Below, one piece after another: positions 13,601-26,936 of a stretch of 64,000 bases of DNA (its first letter is position 1; every line of letters starts with the position of its first letter). The position numbers were made by a program, and so were the translations under genes. The DNA comes from Penelope pileata. Taxonomy: Eukaryota > Chordata > Aves > Galliformes > Cracidae. The stretch is from contig WBMW01005670.1 in NCBI GenBank assembly GCA_013396635.1, positions 62,001-126,000 on the forward strand, written 5' to 3'. The notes beneath the pieces are model-generated. The model had not been told where the DNA came from. It worked only from the letters and a program-made list of their open reading frames with translations, and searched no databases.

Positions 13601-16600
13601 GAAAGAAGTAAAAAGAACTTTTAATATCTGTATGTAGACTTCGGAAGTGATATTTTAGAAAGTATATTTCAGGCTGATAGTAGCCCAATAATCTTTGCGC
13701 TTTTGTAATACTGATCATCTAATAATTTGTCAGATATGCCTCCAAGTGAAGAAAATGTTCCTAACAGTACCAACTCATTTTGACTTTAAATAGAAGATTG
13801 AACATAAATTGATTTTTGGAAAAATACAGTTTGAAATACCAGAGGAGCAATATTAACTTGGAAAGCTACAAGATTCCAACATTATACTAAACTAAGAATA
13901 GGTTCTGTTTATAAAATTTTTCAAGAATATTATAGTCATCCCCAAAATAATTTCTACTTGAACATTTTGTTTCCCACTGTAAAAAAATCTACCACAAGGG
14001 AGAAGCATCAGCATTTTCTGTGGAAAATTTTATTCTGAACTTGTAAGGAAATTGTAAGGAAATCTCTATTTTTGGTACTTGGGCTGCTTATGTTCTTATT
14101 ATGTAGTGATTCTACAGGCAGGGAAGAAATATAACCATTCTGAAAAGAAGATTGGAAAGGCCAAAGTATCATATTTTCTCACCATATTGCACAGCATGCA
14201 TGAAACTTCAGAATTCTAATACAACATTTTTGAGATGATTACTGCAAGAATAGGGATGATCAAAAAAGAACCAGTTCTCTCTATTTCCACATGTGAAATT
14301 GTTGCAATATGGCCACTTTTCTTTATGAAGTTTGTGAAAATTTTGGGTCTCAGGAACTTATTTTCATTCCTGAAGTAAATTCTTGCTCCACATAATCACA
14401 GTATCTTTTCTTTCTCATTTCAGACAAATTAATAGACTGTATTATGGTAAATTTTGCACAGTTGATAAGTTGTAAAACCTAAGAGAAAATATCTATACAT
14501 AATGAAATAAATACAAACACTTCCACAGTATAAACACAAAGGAAATGAGATTCTATATTAAAATAATTACAATTTGTTCTTAAGCAAATTAAAATCAAGA
14601 CAATGGAACTTTGGTTTGAGACCAAAAAAAGAGTTGTCCTAATGCAAATTTTGTGATCTATCATGAGGGCATATGCCGCTAACATAAAAAATTTAATATT
14701 TTATTATTAAGGGTATATTTTCCATTTGTTTAATTTCAAGCAATTCCCTTCAGTGCAAACTACAGCGTAACAAGACCTGCTAAAAGAAGTCTTCAAGTTC
14801 TAGTGTTTTGACTGCTAGACTCATCCTCATGTAACAGATTACATGGGTCACTCTTGTAATCCGAAGAAACACAATTGCAAATATTACCCCTGGGTCTGTT
14901 TTCCTTCCCAGTGACATTCTTGTACACTGAAGTACAACTGTCTGCGACAGGTTTCCCTGTCTGTAAGGCAGTGCAGAGTGCTAGCATGTTGTCCATTTTA
15001 GTCTGTTTTTGCCCACTAAGAAGGGAACTGGCAAGGAGCGTGAACAGAAGAGCGTGGCATACTAGCAGGAGAACCCCCAGTTATGTATTACAAGGTTTTC
15101 GCACGGCTATAATCCAGACGTTCCTGTCAGGTTTCCACTTGGAAGTATGCTTTACTTGCCTGTACTTTACAGTTGACTTTAAAACAGAAAATACTGTTCT
15201 TGGGAAGAAGAAACTGGTTTCCCATTCCGAATGTATGCCTACGCAGTGTGACTTTTCAGAAGAAACCAAAGTCATATTCAGAGCATGTACACAGACGATA
15301 GATGTGGGCCATAGCACCCCAGGCTGACGGAGTCCTGCTGTGGTAAATTTGAGGCAAATCCTGTTACGAAGCATGACATATGAAATATGTATGAGACCTT
15401 GTAAAGACTTCTACTGAAAATGGGACGGTTTATTAAGGTCGTTCTTGAAAGCTAATCGATGGATTTCAAATGTGATCCTTTTACTATACAAGGAATCAAA
15501 GATTTTTCCTGTAGAAGTTTTGTAAATGTTGCATCTAAGCTGAGGATAAGGAAGGATGAAAGCAGGCATGCAGTTTTTTCCCCTTTTTTCTTCAGGCTTT
15601 GTGGAGGGGATAGTGTTGTTGTCTTTTAGTAGGTTATTGCAGGAGGCTCTGTGGAAGCATGTGAAATCTTTTGCCCAGTACTCAGTTTATGTGAAAGAGG
15701 AGAAAAGTTATATTTGAATTGCAGATGAAATGAACACCTTGTTCTTTGGGTGATTTACTTTGTTTACAACTATTTTATTTAATGAGTTGCATTACTAATA
15801 TTCATTACAGTAGTAGTATGTATAAACCATATAGATGATTGTGACAAAAAAACCTCGAAGCAATCAAAATGATATACTTCCTCCTAATAAATATATAGAT
15901 TTATTATGTCTTTGAAATACACTTTTTCTGTCATGTGAGTAGTAATGTTGTAGCTGCAATAATAATTTGATTTCTATTTCAAATTCTTTAATGAGTTTGA
16001 AGCATTTTTTGTACGTTTCCTTAGTTATTTCCTCAGTGAAGGAACTTGAAGTTTCCTCTGGACTAGGAGTCCACCCACTGACACTGTCTTTTTTTTGATT
16101 TCTCTCGTGAGATGAAGCTGATCAGGTTTTGACTCCTGTTCTTCAGAAGACAAATAGTGTGGTTTTAACTTAGCATAAAAGTGATATTGCTATTGCGTGT
16201 TCAGAGTCAAGTTTGATAAGAGATTCTCTGCGCTTCTTTTATCTTATGGTATGTGCCTCCATATGACTGTGCTACAGCATTAGAGTATAGTGCTAGATGG
16301 TAGATGTGGAAGGTGGCCTTAACATACCAGGATAGACTCCTGCTCCACCTGCTTTCATTTTCACTCATCCATGAAGATCCAGCTGAGATGAGCAGGAGTC
16401 CTTGCTATTCCAACCACAGCCCAGGCTAACCTAGGACATGCCCACCAGCTATCCCCCCAGTGTGTGAGATGACTTTCGAATTCCATGGTATGGTTCTGTG
16501 TACCAGAAATTGTCCCAGGTTACTTCTTGGCTTTTTGGAGCATTGTCTGTACAGAAGTACGCAGAGCCATCCAGAGATGCCAGAGCTGACTGAGCTGCCC

Positions 16601-16869
16601 CGAGTGCTCCAAAATTCTGTGCCTTTATTGGTGCTGTTTGGTGACTGTCTGCACAGTATGCCAAACCAGGGATTTTGCAGTCTTGCTTGGTAATCCCATC
16701 TAGGTGTGCTATTTGTACTCTGCTGAAATGTACACTATATTAAACTCATTCTATTGTTCCAAATGCTCTTCCTTTTTATGCAATGTAACCTTTCTTTTTC
16801 CCTTCCACCCTTCAGATTTCTATTAACTTCTCTCCTTAGTTGCTGCTTAGCTAAGCTATGCATATTTAA
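10626..16869. other. Non-coding AT-rich DNA, no gene seen
   Basis: The longest frame is 150 codons (14875-15327, plus). Its composition is not protein-like and it has no recognisable domain. A 19-bp tandem duplication occurs at 12497-12534 and an A run at about 11626-11643. Nothing else could be supported. Confidence 0.55.
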
Positions 16870-16985
16870 TTCTTTTCATCTTTCCTCATAAATCATTCCC
16901 TCAGGCCCCAGAACCATTTGTGGTGGTTTCTTTTGAACTGCTCCAATTTGACTGTCTAGAATTGAGTGCACTATTCCAGATAAGT
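16870..16985 (-). mobile_element. Very old CR1-type reverse-transcriptase fragment, minus strand
   Basis: The minus-strand translation contains VQKKPPQMVLGPEGMIYEER. This lines up with the VQRRATKMIKGLEHLPYEER block near the C-terminus of CR1 reverse transcriptase, as seen in the open copy at 44-46 kb. The residues just before it are consistent with the EYCIQFWAP block after heavy decay. The match is short and diverged, so confidence is moderate. Extension toward 17300 could not be supported. Confidence 0.55.
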
Positions 16986-19900
16986 TGCCTTTCCCCAGAA
17001 AGGAGGAGGGTCTGTTTCCAATCCTTTTGCTGTTTGAAAACTGAGATGGCAGTCCCTTGATGTACACCGAACAGTGACCAAAGGCTTGAATATTAGCTCT
17101 GAAGCAGAGTTTTTGTTAGCTCTGTCGCACTGTAAACTAGTTTTCCATCTGCTTTTACTTTGCAGTAATCTCTGTAAATGATGAGATTGCATGTAGAACC
17201 ACAGTCCATTTGGCACAGGATTTCCTTTCCTGTATGCTTGCCAGTCCTTACGCTTGGGGTCTATCAACCACTGTTTCCTTTTTAGCTTTTGAATGTTTGT
17301 GATGTATGACACTGAATATCCTCTTTGTCTTGATCCACATGTACCTTCCTTTTAAAAGCCCCTAAATCTGCTGCAGGCTTTTGCAACCTTTTGATTTATG
17401 AATTTTTTCCTAATGTTTTCTGTAGTTCTCACATGCTGTATGCCTGCTGATCCCTGGCATATTTGCAGCCTAAATAGTGATACCTGAGAATGTCTGTGAA
17501 AGAACTGACTGAGGATTTGAAACTTCAAAAGTTTTGCATTGCAGCCTAATAAAGACAGCCAGGTCTCTTGAAAGAACTAAAAGGAGATTTTTTTTTTTCT
17601 AGAGGTTTTCCTCTCTCTCCCACTCCCCTCCCCCCTCCCCCCCCTTAATTGTCATTTGGTAAGCCCAGATGTTCTTTGCTTTTGTTATGCCTTCTTATTT
17701 GGACCTTCTTGAGTTTTATTTGCTGGTTGTGTGACTTATGGCAATTTAGATTACTAAAATATGACAAAATACGCTGATGTTATTTTCTCAAAGGCTTTGT
17801 GAGTGACAAGCCTTATGAAGTGCTTTATGTTAATCTAAAAAATTCTTGCTTCTGGAAATCTCAAATAAGGAGTGACATAAATTCACAGATCCAAAAGTGA
17901 ACAAAAGGTTATAAGGGTTAGCTCTGACAGTCAACTAAGTTTTCCTTCTAACTTGTATATATATATATTAAAAAATCCAAACCAAAACAACAACAAAAAC
18001 TCTCAGTGCAATCTCTGAATCAGATTACTTGCTTTCTGAGTTTACTTTAAACTCTCTTTTTAGATCCTGACATGAGGACTTATTGTATTAAAATTTTAAA
18101 GTTGACTCTGGGAATCATACAGGTGTATTTTGGTTTGATTTTTCCAGAGGAAACAAAGTACGTGAAAGTCTGTGTGTGTGTATCTTTTTGTTTGTGTTCT
18201 CATCATAATTTCCAAATCTATTAAGCAGTTTCAAGAAAATATCTCAAAAAACAGCTTAATCGTGACACAATTTATTCAAATGAGTGAGCAGTGTTTGGAA
18301 CTACACTTCCTAGGAATGATATACAACTATTTCATTATAGTTAAAAGTGATGATATTGCTTTTCTACCATATGGGTATCTGAGTTAGCTTAAAAACTGTT
18401 AAATCTCTTGTCACAGATGATACCAAGTAGTCCTGGGTATGTTGCAAGGAAATTAAAGCCTACTGCAAGGAATTTCCTTCTTCCTCGAGTGGAGAGTAGT
18501 GCCATGCAGAATTGTCCTTTGTACTATTTACCTTGTTGTAAGCAGAAATGAAGATAAAGCGGTTAGGCAGCATTCATGGAAAAAGCTTCAAAGGAAAAGG
18601 CGTTCAACTTTGATGGTCTACAGGATTGTTATTTTGCTTTCTGGCTAATTTTGAATAGCTCCAACTAGCCTTGTCCGTGGCAGAGGCTGTAAATAGTATC
18701 TGGAGACCACTCCCGATAGGCAGTATGGATAATATGGCCCCAGATCCAGTCTTCCCTCTATCACATCAGGCTTTGTAGCCTCAAATACCATTCCGTACCT
18801 GCACACTCTTCTACTACTTATTAGAACATTCACATGTACCTCGTTATAAAATTCCTTTCTGATACGCTGCAGTGCAGCCTCCACTTCGCTGAACATTTAA
18901 AAGCCACAAAAAAAATAATTGTCTTACATCGCAGTAGAAAAAAAAATATTCTCACAGGAGAATCAAGACAGTAGCTATGCAGTCTAGGTGTGTTTTGTTT
19001 GTTTTCTGCGGTCCTTTGCCATGTGAACATGAGGCAGTACGTACCACTTAGCTGGGGAGCCAGAGATTGCTCCCTGACCTCCTTTTATGTACTAGAGAGC
19101 AGTTTTACCAAAACTAACAGTTTGAGCATGAGCAGATTGTGCCTATTCATTTTGTTTGTATTCCTGCAGTTTCTGGATATGATCCACAGATGAGAACAAC
19201 TGCTCTCTGGTGCGCACACTTCCTCTCAGACCATTCAGATTTGTGTGTTTCTTGTGTTTGAAGACAGGCAAAACAAAATAATTATATTTTTTTCCCTAAA
19301 ATCAGGAGGAAACACTAGCACGTGTATTGGAATCTGGTGTTTTATTACACTGAAAGACAATGCATGGGCAGGCAGTTTGGCTGTATTTACTCAATAGGCT
19401 GACGTGCAGTTAATGACTTTTACCTAGCACACACAATATCCGTATGTTATAGACTGCTGCACGATGTAAATCACAAATGACAGCGCGGAGCCCTCTGGTA
19501 TACTTAGTTCCTTATTATTCAGGCTCTCTTCTATCACTACAAAGGCAAAATCCCAAATTGGTTGATTCTCTGGTTTAAATAGGATAAATTTTTAGAGAAT
19601 GCTGCTGTAACTTCACTGAATTGCTGATAGGTAGATAATAAGAGTCTATTAGAAAGCCTATAGAGTTGATTAATAGTGTCTGATAAGCAACTTTTCCTTC
19701 GTATCAAGCTGGAAATTGATTGCAGTTCCTGCTTACCAGTCCAGTCACATCAAAAGGCTCTTGAAGAGAGGGAGTGGGGTTTTACAAGAGGATGCTTGCT
19801 TAAATATGCTCAGTATTGCTCTTTGGCAAAGAAAGAGTTGCGTGTTCAGCAGAAAATGAGAAAGCTTTGGCTATGTTGTCATTTAGAAGGCCTAACTTTG

Positions 19901-20580
19901 GTATTGCATCCAAAAGAGGCTCAGTAGAGCCAAGAACAGGAGATCCAGATCAGCTCCTTTACTGCCATGCAATTTATTCTCAGAAGATTTGGTGCTAATT
20001 GAATTCTTTAGGTTCATTACAAGGGAAATAGTTTACGTTTATACCATTCCGTTACGATTATCTGCTTGGGGATTGGAAGGGGAACTAAGAAAAAAGAAAA
20101 GGAATAAGCCCATCGCTGCAGAGAACACAACACTGCTGACCTGGTGAAAATGCTTCAGCTGTTAGAATCGGGCTGAGTGGTTAAGAGCACTGTGTTTCAT
20201 TTGCAGCTTAATAAACGTAACAGAGAGGCTGTTCAAATGGTAAGTCATTTTCCCTGCACTGAACAAAGGATTTTCAAACCTGGGTATTTTGATACCAACC
20301 TTAACATTGCAATTTGAGATGGATTTAAATTAATCTAGCCTCTTCTGTGGGTAAGAAATATTTCTTTTTTTGTCTGTAAGATCCATAGATGATGCCTAAT
20401 AGCTTTAATTTCTGAAGAGGGTACCCGTAATCGAATACATTGATCTGTTGTCCAGACACCGTAACTTCAGTTAGGCTTTTGCATTTGTATCACCGATTTT
20501 GCGTGGAATTCAGTTCAGCTGCATAATTATGCATAAATTAATATTTTCATTTTAGTGTTATGAATTTAAATTATACGTGT
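16986..20580. other. Non-coding DNA, no gene seen
   Basis: It contains a pyrimidine-rich tract (annotated separately), a short TA run near 17957-17968 and chance frames only. Confidence 0.55.
17606..17647. repeat. Polypyrimidine / poly-C low-complexity tract
   Basis: A run of about 40 bp is made almost wholly of C and T, ending in a block of eight or more C. It is preceded by a T run at 17588-17599. Such tracts are prone to length change and to non-B structure; no function is implied. Confidence 0.85.
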
Positions 20581-20734
20581 GTTCCCTGGAGGTATTTAAG
20601 AGATGTGCAGGTGTGGTGTTTAGAGATACAGTTTTGTGGTGGACTTGGTAATGTTAGGTAATGCTTGGACTTCATGATCTTAAGGGTCTTTTCCAGCTTA
20701 AATGATTCTGTGGTTCTATGATTTGCGTGCTACC
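20581..20734 (+). mobile_element. CR1 LINE 3'-end fragment, plus strand
   Basis: It carries the ordered blocks of the avian CR1 3' tail: CCTGGAGGTATTTAAGAGATG, then TGGTGGACTTGGTAATGTTAGGTAATG, CTTGGACTTCATGATCTTAAGGGTC, TTTTCCAGC, ending in diverged ATTCTGTG / GTTCTATG octamers at about 20704-20724. The 3' octamer repeats and the lack of upstream ORF2 mark it as a typical 5'-truncated insertion. Confidence 0.9.
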
Positions 20735-23319
20735 AACAATGCACAGTAAAGTCATCATGTATAACAACAAACTGCATTACTGAAAGGGTCAGTCTTGTAG
20801 TTTCTGATCTTATTTCTGTTATCAAATATGGGCTGCAAATTAATGCAGCTTTCTGAAGCTGATGAAACTGCACTGATTTACACCGTCCTTTTATCTGGTT
20901 CTATAACTATCAAACCACTTGTTGCTCACTGCATGCACTGCTACATCACTTTATTAGTACTGAGATTAGTACTGAGATTAGGCCAGCTTTAGAATTATCA
21001 TGTAATAATTCAGTATTTATTAAAACTTTTTTTCTTCTATTTAATGAATGCTTATCTATTTGAACAGTTCACTGAAGTTGATGAAATGTTCAAGTATTTC
21101 ATCTTTCTGAAAATCAGGACAACTTCAAGTACCTAAATGAACATTTAGGTGTTTAAATGTGATTATGACAGGAACAGACAAAACTCTGGAGCTGAAGTAC
21201 CCAGGCAAAACGCATTGTATGTTTTGGAGGGCTTTGTTTCCCTTTTTCCTTTAATGAGATAAACATGCTTAAATAATATTGTTTGAGTAGAATCTGGAGT
21301 ATGTACATTCTTGGAATCTCAGGTTGCCCTTTTTTGAGGTAGTTTTAACCCTTCTGCACTATGTTATGTTTCTTGGCTTTAAAGACCATAGTCCTTCAAG
21401 TACCCAGGTTAGTTATTCCTCCTTTAAAATATCCTAAAAATCAACACAAATGATTACATAAATAAGGGTAAACATGGATTAGTATTTGAAAATTCATAGT
21501 TTTAAGTATCATTCACCTTAATTCTGTGTCACTCTGTGAGATACTTGCTGCAGTAAGAAACATCAATATTTTGGTTGTGAGTGTGCTTTTATTAAAGAGA
21601 GAGTATTTCTGTATTTTGTAGAACACGATTCCCAGGGTCCACTAATACTTCCTTCTCTGAATCACAGTAACAAATATTTATATCACATGAAAAATTAAAG
21701 TACAATATGTGTGAGAACAGTGGCGAACTGTTTTGTAGGGCCTGCGTGAATGTGTATAGGCAGTTCTGCACTCAGCGTCTAGTTCTGGAAATGCCTCTTA
21801 AATGCTTCTTGACATGCAATCCAGCTTAGATAGGAACATAATCACCCTGTGGTGATGGGTATTACCATCCAAGGTGCATTTTTGAGGGTGATTGGACTCG
21901 CAGTTTAGATGCCAGAGCAAGTGACTAAAGTAACGTGAGATAAAGCCATAAGAACAGGAAATACAAAGGAAAGAAGTATCATTATGGGTTCTGGAAAGAG
22001 ATAGGGCAACTGCTCCTTTGTGCCGTATGGTTACTTGTGCTCAGGTCACCTCTAGGAGAGGGAGTAAAATGCCTGTAGCAATTCTATTCTTCTTCTCTAT
22101 TTATATCTCGTCATCCTCCCCAGTCTCTTCATGTTGCTCATGAGCTGGTTTTTGTGATGCCACAAAATGTTCTTTCTCTCACTTTCACAGTGAGAACTGG
22201 TAACCAATTTGGAGGAAACAGTTCCTCCTTAGTCAGAACTCTAATGTTTGTAGTAGCAGGATCGAGCTTGTAATTTGTGATGTCATGCAATTGGCACTCT
22301 GGCCAATTGTGAGTAAATTGCTACAATTTTATCAACAGGTAGTTCTGTAGCCATGATTCTTCTCTTTGTAATGGTTCAAGGTGGAGTCAGTGAAGCAGCT
22401 CTACACTAGCAAGCATCTTTTAAGCAGATTTCATTTCCTATTCTTTACAAGCTTCCTTTGTTCTGTGCTAGCTAACAACCATTATGTTACAATAAAGGAT
22501 CTTTGTTTTTGACATTTCAGTTTTTCATAAAGGTTTTTACATTGTGTGATTGTATGGAAGATGCAGGCTTTAAAAACAGATATACATTGACAATCATGTT
22601 TATTCTAGTTATTTTGGTCCGGGGCATCTTATTAAATAGACCAGGCTTTAGTAAGCTTTTTCAGAACTGTGATGGCGACAGTTAATGAGTTCTTCAGTGC
22701 AATCTTCCATGACAGTCACAGTGACCTTATCAAATTGCTGTACGCAACTATAATTTGTCATACTCTGAGGCAAGGAGAAACACAGGAAATAATTTTCAAA
22801 TGTGGTGTCATATAATAATATAAACTCTTATGCAAATTGATTCAGAAGGCAACTTTTCTCTCTACCTGCAACCCTTTCCTCACATTACCACACTGCCTCT
22901 TGACTAGCATTCAGAAGGAGCTCTGTTTGGGTTTTTGCCTTCCAAAAATCTTGTCCAATTTGAATGGATTGCATATGAGATTCTTGTGTGAGTTTAGTTT
23001 TCTGGGTTGTACTGGTTTTTTTCTCGTATAGAGAAGAGGAGAGAATGGACAGACCTGCTGTACATGTTGCCTTTAGGAGGCTCTAATAGCTTCTCTTTTC
23101 AGCCTGGCTTGTAGCCGAGTTGCCAGTCCATAAACAGTAAGTTTACATCTGCCTAATAAAGTTGTGGATTTTAGCAGCTATTTCTTCCTGGAGGTTTTCT
23201 TTACAACTGAAGCCATTGCTGCTACTGGCAATGTTAAATTAGGGCAGAGTGGCTGGCATACTTTGAATGGTAGAGCTTAATCTTGAGTCTTTGAGCAGTT
23301 CAACAAGGGAAGTACGTAT
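20735..23319. other. Non-coding AT-rich DNA, no gene seen
   Basis: A 13-bp direct duplication (TAGTACTGAGATT, twice) occurs near 20956-20981. Otherwise only chance frames are present. Confidence 0.55.
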
Positions 23320-23690
23320 TTTCATGGCTAAGGGCAGAATAACCCTATGAATTGGTATGGGCTGGGAACCAAATGATTTGAGTAGCAGCCCAGCTGAAGA
23401 GGATGCAAGGTTTACAGCAGACATGAGTTGAATGTGAGCCAGTCCTGCACTCTGATTGCAAATAAGGCAAACCACACACTGGGATGCATTGGGTAGATTG
23501 TGGCTAGCAGAATGAGGGAAATTACTGTCACCTTTATTGGGGGCTAGTGAAGCTGCACTTGCAAGTACGTCTGAAGTCTTGCCCCCCCAGTGTAAGATGG
23601 ACATTGAGAAACTGGAATGAGTGCAGCAGATGGCTACAAGAACACGGCAAGCTGGGTTTCCCTTTGAGGCTGTGAGCCTGGCTTAAAGAC
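23320..23690 (+). mobile_element. Decayed CR1 LINE reverse-transcriptase fragment, plus strand
   Basis: Joining blocks from different plus frames shows the C-terminal part of CR1 ORF2. A NVSQSCTLIANKANHTLGCI stretch matches the AMSQQCALVAKKANGILGCI block of the open copy at 44-46 kb. VASRMREI matches ASRSREVI. Further decayed matches cover the YSALVRP...QFWAP and RVQRRATK blocks. Stops and frameshifts are frequent, so the copy is old and non-functional. Neither the 3' tail nor the 5' part could be recognised. Edges are approximate. Confidence 0.75.
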
Positions 23691-25912
23691 AGTATACCCA
23701 AACTATACTTACTAAGGTATAAGCTTAGAGTTTTACAAGCCAAAAATGCTGCGTGAGCTTAAGGCATGAGTACTGAAATATTTTATACAAAGCTTAATTC
23801 TAAACAAGAAGATTTGCAGTTTACTCATTCCCTTGTCCTCATATTGTGATGGAACAGAGATGCAGCCTGAGGAAGGTCTGAATGCAGAACTTTTTGATTG
23901 AATGCTCTTATTCCTTGGAGTGAAGCTGGGAATGCAGTTCCGTCTTCTGCAGCTTTACGGGGTTACCCTTTCATTTCCTTGTCATTTCTGACATGCTCAG
24001 AAATCAAGCATATCATTTAAGGTCAACTAGAATATTTTGTTTTATACAGGAGTCGGCATCTGACATGCAAAAAGTGGATTTTGACTTAATGTAAGCCAAT
24101 ACTTGTTTCCAATGTTTTATTTTGACAATTCATTTTCTTGAACTATAAGAGTGTGCTAAGAAAAGAACAGAAATTATAGGGAGGGAAAGGGTAGCTTATT
24201 GTCAAAATAAGATGACTTGAACTCGACCTGCAAAATGGTTTTCTCTGTCTGCTTGTGTCTTGGAGTTTCTCAACAAGTGGCTCTGGGCATTTTTTGTATA
24301 AATGTATGCACCTCAATTTTGTGAAGTCTAACGTGAGGCCCTGAGTTCTAATTTACAGGGCTGACATGCAGATGTAGAACTATCACTTTGATAATTATTA
24401 GGGTGTTGTGTAATAGTGTATACAGCACTATGTCTTTAAAGCAAAACAAAGCTTCAAGAAAAGAGCACAGATGTCTTGAATTGGACGCCCAAAATCAGTG
24501 GTTTAAAAAGAAAACACTTGTATTTCAGTTCTTCATTATAGAAGAGAGGTAATAATGCACCTTTATCCATCCCTCAGTTTTTTAAGAAAATAAAGACATA
24601 TTTTTGAAATGCTTATGTGCTATGATGATGTGAGCCCTACAAAACCCTGCCAGGAAATTATTAATTATGGCTTCAGAACAGAGTTTGAATGGTATCCACT
24701 AGATAAGATTTATGTCAAGCAACAAAGAGAAAATAAAGCGGTCATTTAGTCAGCATCACCTAGCTAGTGCAATGTGTGAGGTGGGAGTCTTCTGATGATT
24801 TAATTAAAGATTTTGTGAAATGGGCGGACGAAAGCAGGGCTGAAGTTGCACAGAGGTTTCTTAATTGCCCACCGTGACTTCAGCCTGCATTCTCTTCAAG
24901 AGCTCTTCCATCAAACTAGAATACCTTTCTCATCTGGGCTGCTCATAGTTCTTAGAAATTAGAAATTTGGGCACCTAGCTACCATTTGAAGAAAAGTTAA
25001 GTATGTACATCATGTCGACTATTAGAATCAGAAGTGATTGCGTGTTCTCCAGCCACCACTTCAAGCTCTTTTAGGGTAGATTAATGGGCTACTCATTAAT
25101 CTGTAAGATGTGGATTCACATCTAAGGACTCAGGTACTAAAGTTATCTGCCAATCCACTAGTCCTCTTTGAGGAGAGTAGTCTGACTTAAAGGTGATGCT
25201 TTGAATGTTAGGATTAACTGAGTAAAATATACATTTGCAATAATTTTCCACATGAAGATTGTAGTATCTTACGGTTTACTACAAGATTCCGTTTGGATGT
25301 CTCCATGCGATGGCAAAATAAAACAATACAAAACCCTCTTGTTCTTGTAGTTAGGAGTGTAAAATGATTTTGATGTTTTTAATAGATAGTTGCCTGAAGA
25401 CTCACTGCATGCTAATATACTCATTATAATTATGATATGATGATTTTTCTTCTCATATAACAAATAGCAGGTATTTGCTAACCTAAAGCAAGATGAGTAA
25501 AATCAGTAAAAAGGAAACATAGTAAAAAGATCATTAGATTGGCTATTCTATGCATAACAGTCTCTTGCTTGTAAGCAAATATAATCCACTTGGAGTATAT
25601 TGAATTATTTAGATATTTCACCCTTCTTACATATTTGGACTTTTAGACCTTTTTCTATTCCCACTTTCTTGCATGAATCTAATTAGCTTTTTTAAAAAAT
25701 GCATCAAATTTTTAATAGAATGGCATTGTTTCCAGAAAGTGTAGGATAATGATATTTACTCTTCATAGTTTGCATTGGTCAAGTAGGAGGTGCTCATTTG
25801 GTAGACTTACAGGTGATTAGAAAGGAGAACAAGAAATCTGGTGGAGGTTTCCCTACGTGTTGAAAGCACGCTCTTGCATAGTCTAAATATGTCTGTCTTC
25901 TGTATCTTGCAG
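23691..25912. other. Non-coding DNA leading to the MYO16 splice acceptor
   Basis: No gene or repeat was recognised. The stretch ends in a good acceptor: a pyrimidine-rich run from about 25890 followed by CTTGCAG, with AG at 25911-25912. An exon with an acceptor cannot be the transcript's first exon, so this stretch is best read as the intron between an unseen upstream MYO16 exon and the exon at 25913. Confidence 0.6.
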
Positions 25913-25950
25913 GCTGTTTCCAGCTATGTAATGTTTTTCGGTCACATGAG
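25913..25950 (+). other. MYO16: MYO16 exon sequence upstream of the predicted ATG (5' UTR or extended N-terminus)
   Basis: This is the exon part between the splice acceptor (AG at 25911-25912) and the ATG at 25951. In the MYO16 frame it has no stop: two bases of a split codon, then twelve open codons reading CFQLCNVFRSHE, then the ATG. It may simply be 5' UTR. It would also allow a longer N-terminus if an upstream exon supplies an in-frame ATG ending in phase 1. As I recall, mammalian MYO16 has transcript variants with slightly longer N-termini, which would fit, but the upstream exon was not found here. Confidence 0.55.
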
Positions 25951-26176
25951 ATGGAAATTGACCAGTGCTTGCTTGAGTCCCTCCCTCTTGGCCAGCGGCA
26001 GCGGCTGGTGAAGCGGATGCGTTGTGATCAAATAAAGGCATATTATGAACGAGAAAAGGCTTTCCAGAAGCGGGAGGGTTATGTGAAAAAACTGAAACAT
26101 GGAAAGAATCATCGAGTTCGTTTCAATCTTGCCGATATGATACAGGATGCAATCATACATCATGATGATAAAGAAG
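25951..26176 (+). CDS. MYO16: MYO16 (unconventional myosin XVI), first visible coding exon
   Basis: It encodes residues 1-75 plus one base of codon 76, starting MEIDQCLLES. The sequence matches mammalian myosin XVI nearly residue for residue. The N-terminal leader is basic (KRMRCDQIKAYYEREKAFQK). RVRF at residues 55-58 (26113-26124) fits the RVxF docking motif by which MYO16 binds protein phosphatase 1 catalytic subunits. The first ankyrin helix (NLADMIQDAIIHHDDKE) follows at once, the same order as in MYPT-type phosphatase targeting subunits. The donor is GAAG|GTACTT (intron from 26177), phase 1, which joins correctly to 50252. Myosin XVI is a neuronal unconventional myosin with an N-terminal ankyrin domain, a motor domain and a long tail; only the start is in this window. 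Identity is very secure. The start codon is the conserved family start, but a longer isoform is possible. Confidence 0.95.
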
Positions 26177-26936
26177 GTACTTAGTATATGTTAATTTTAT
26201 TCATTTTCTTTTTGTATAGCTAAAAGTTTCATAATAGAAGATTCTGTGTTCTGTTTACCTGCATTTGGGAAAACTGCAATTTCACTTGATGATTGTAAAG
26301 TGATGGAAGTAGTAGAATATACAGGCATACAATATATTACAGCTTGTCACTGTAGTGAGTAAAGCGTAGAGATTAAACCTTAGGAGATACAACAAATTGA
26401 GGTTAACGTGTGTATAAACTAATACATTTCAAAATCAGTTAAGACTGTTATTACCATTATGTGTGGCCTGTTATGTATCTATGGGCCACAGAATTTCACA
26501 CAAGTTACTTTGAAAAGGAATTTTCCATTTTTAGCAAAAATCTGGACTAATTAGTTCTGGTATAATAATTAGTGACACTAGCCTGGCCAAAGCATGAGAT
26601 GGTGTTGATCGCAGTGGGTCAGCTCTCTGGTTCTGATATGATGTTTGTGTGCTTTTGAAGCATGTAGCTGCAGTTTTGGGTTCTGCTTCTAGTTTCCTGG
26701 CACTGTTTGAATCCTTGATGCAGCTGCTCATTATCTGAGGAATTTTATATTTTACTCCTCGAAAGTAAACCAAACCTTGCAGTAAGGATCTCTCAAGTTT
26801 TAGAAGTTCCTAGAAATCCCCATATTGGTGTGTGGGAGGGATATAAGAAAAGAACTGATGCAATGCTTTTAACAACCCCTTTACAAATGGTTTTTATGGC
26901 AGCGTTTTGTAATCATATTAACACTAAACTACCCTA

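Noticed and set aside
14875..15327. 150-codon plus-strand open frame
   Set aside because: No recognisable domain, composition not protein-like, overlapping open frame on the other strand; judged to be chance.
16986..17312. 113-codon minus frame as an extension of the CR1 relic at 16870-16985
   Set aside because: The residues do not follow CR1 reverse-transcriptase blocks, so the relic was not extended.
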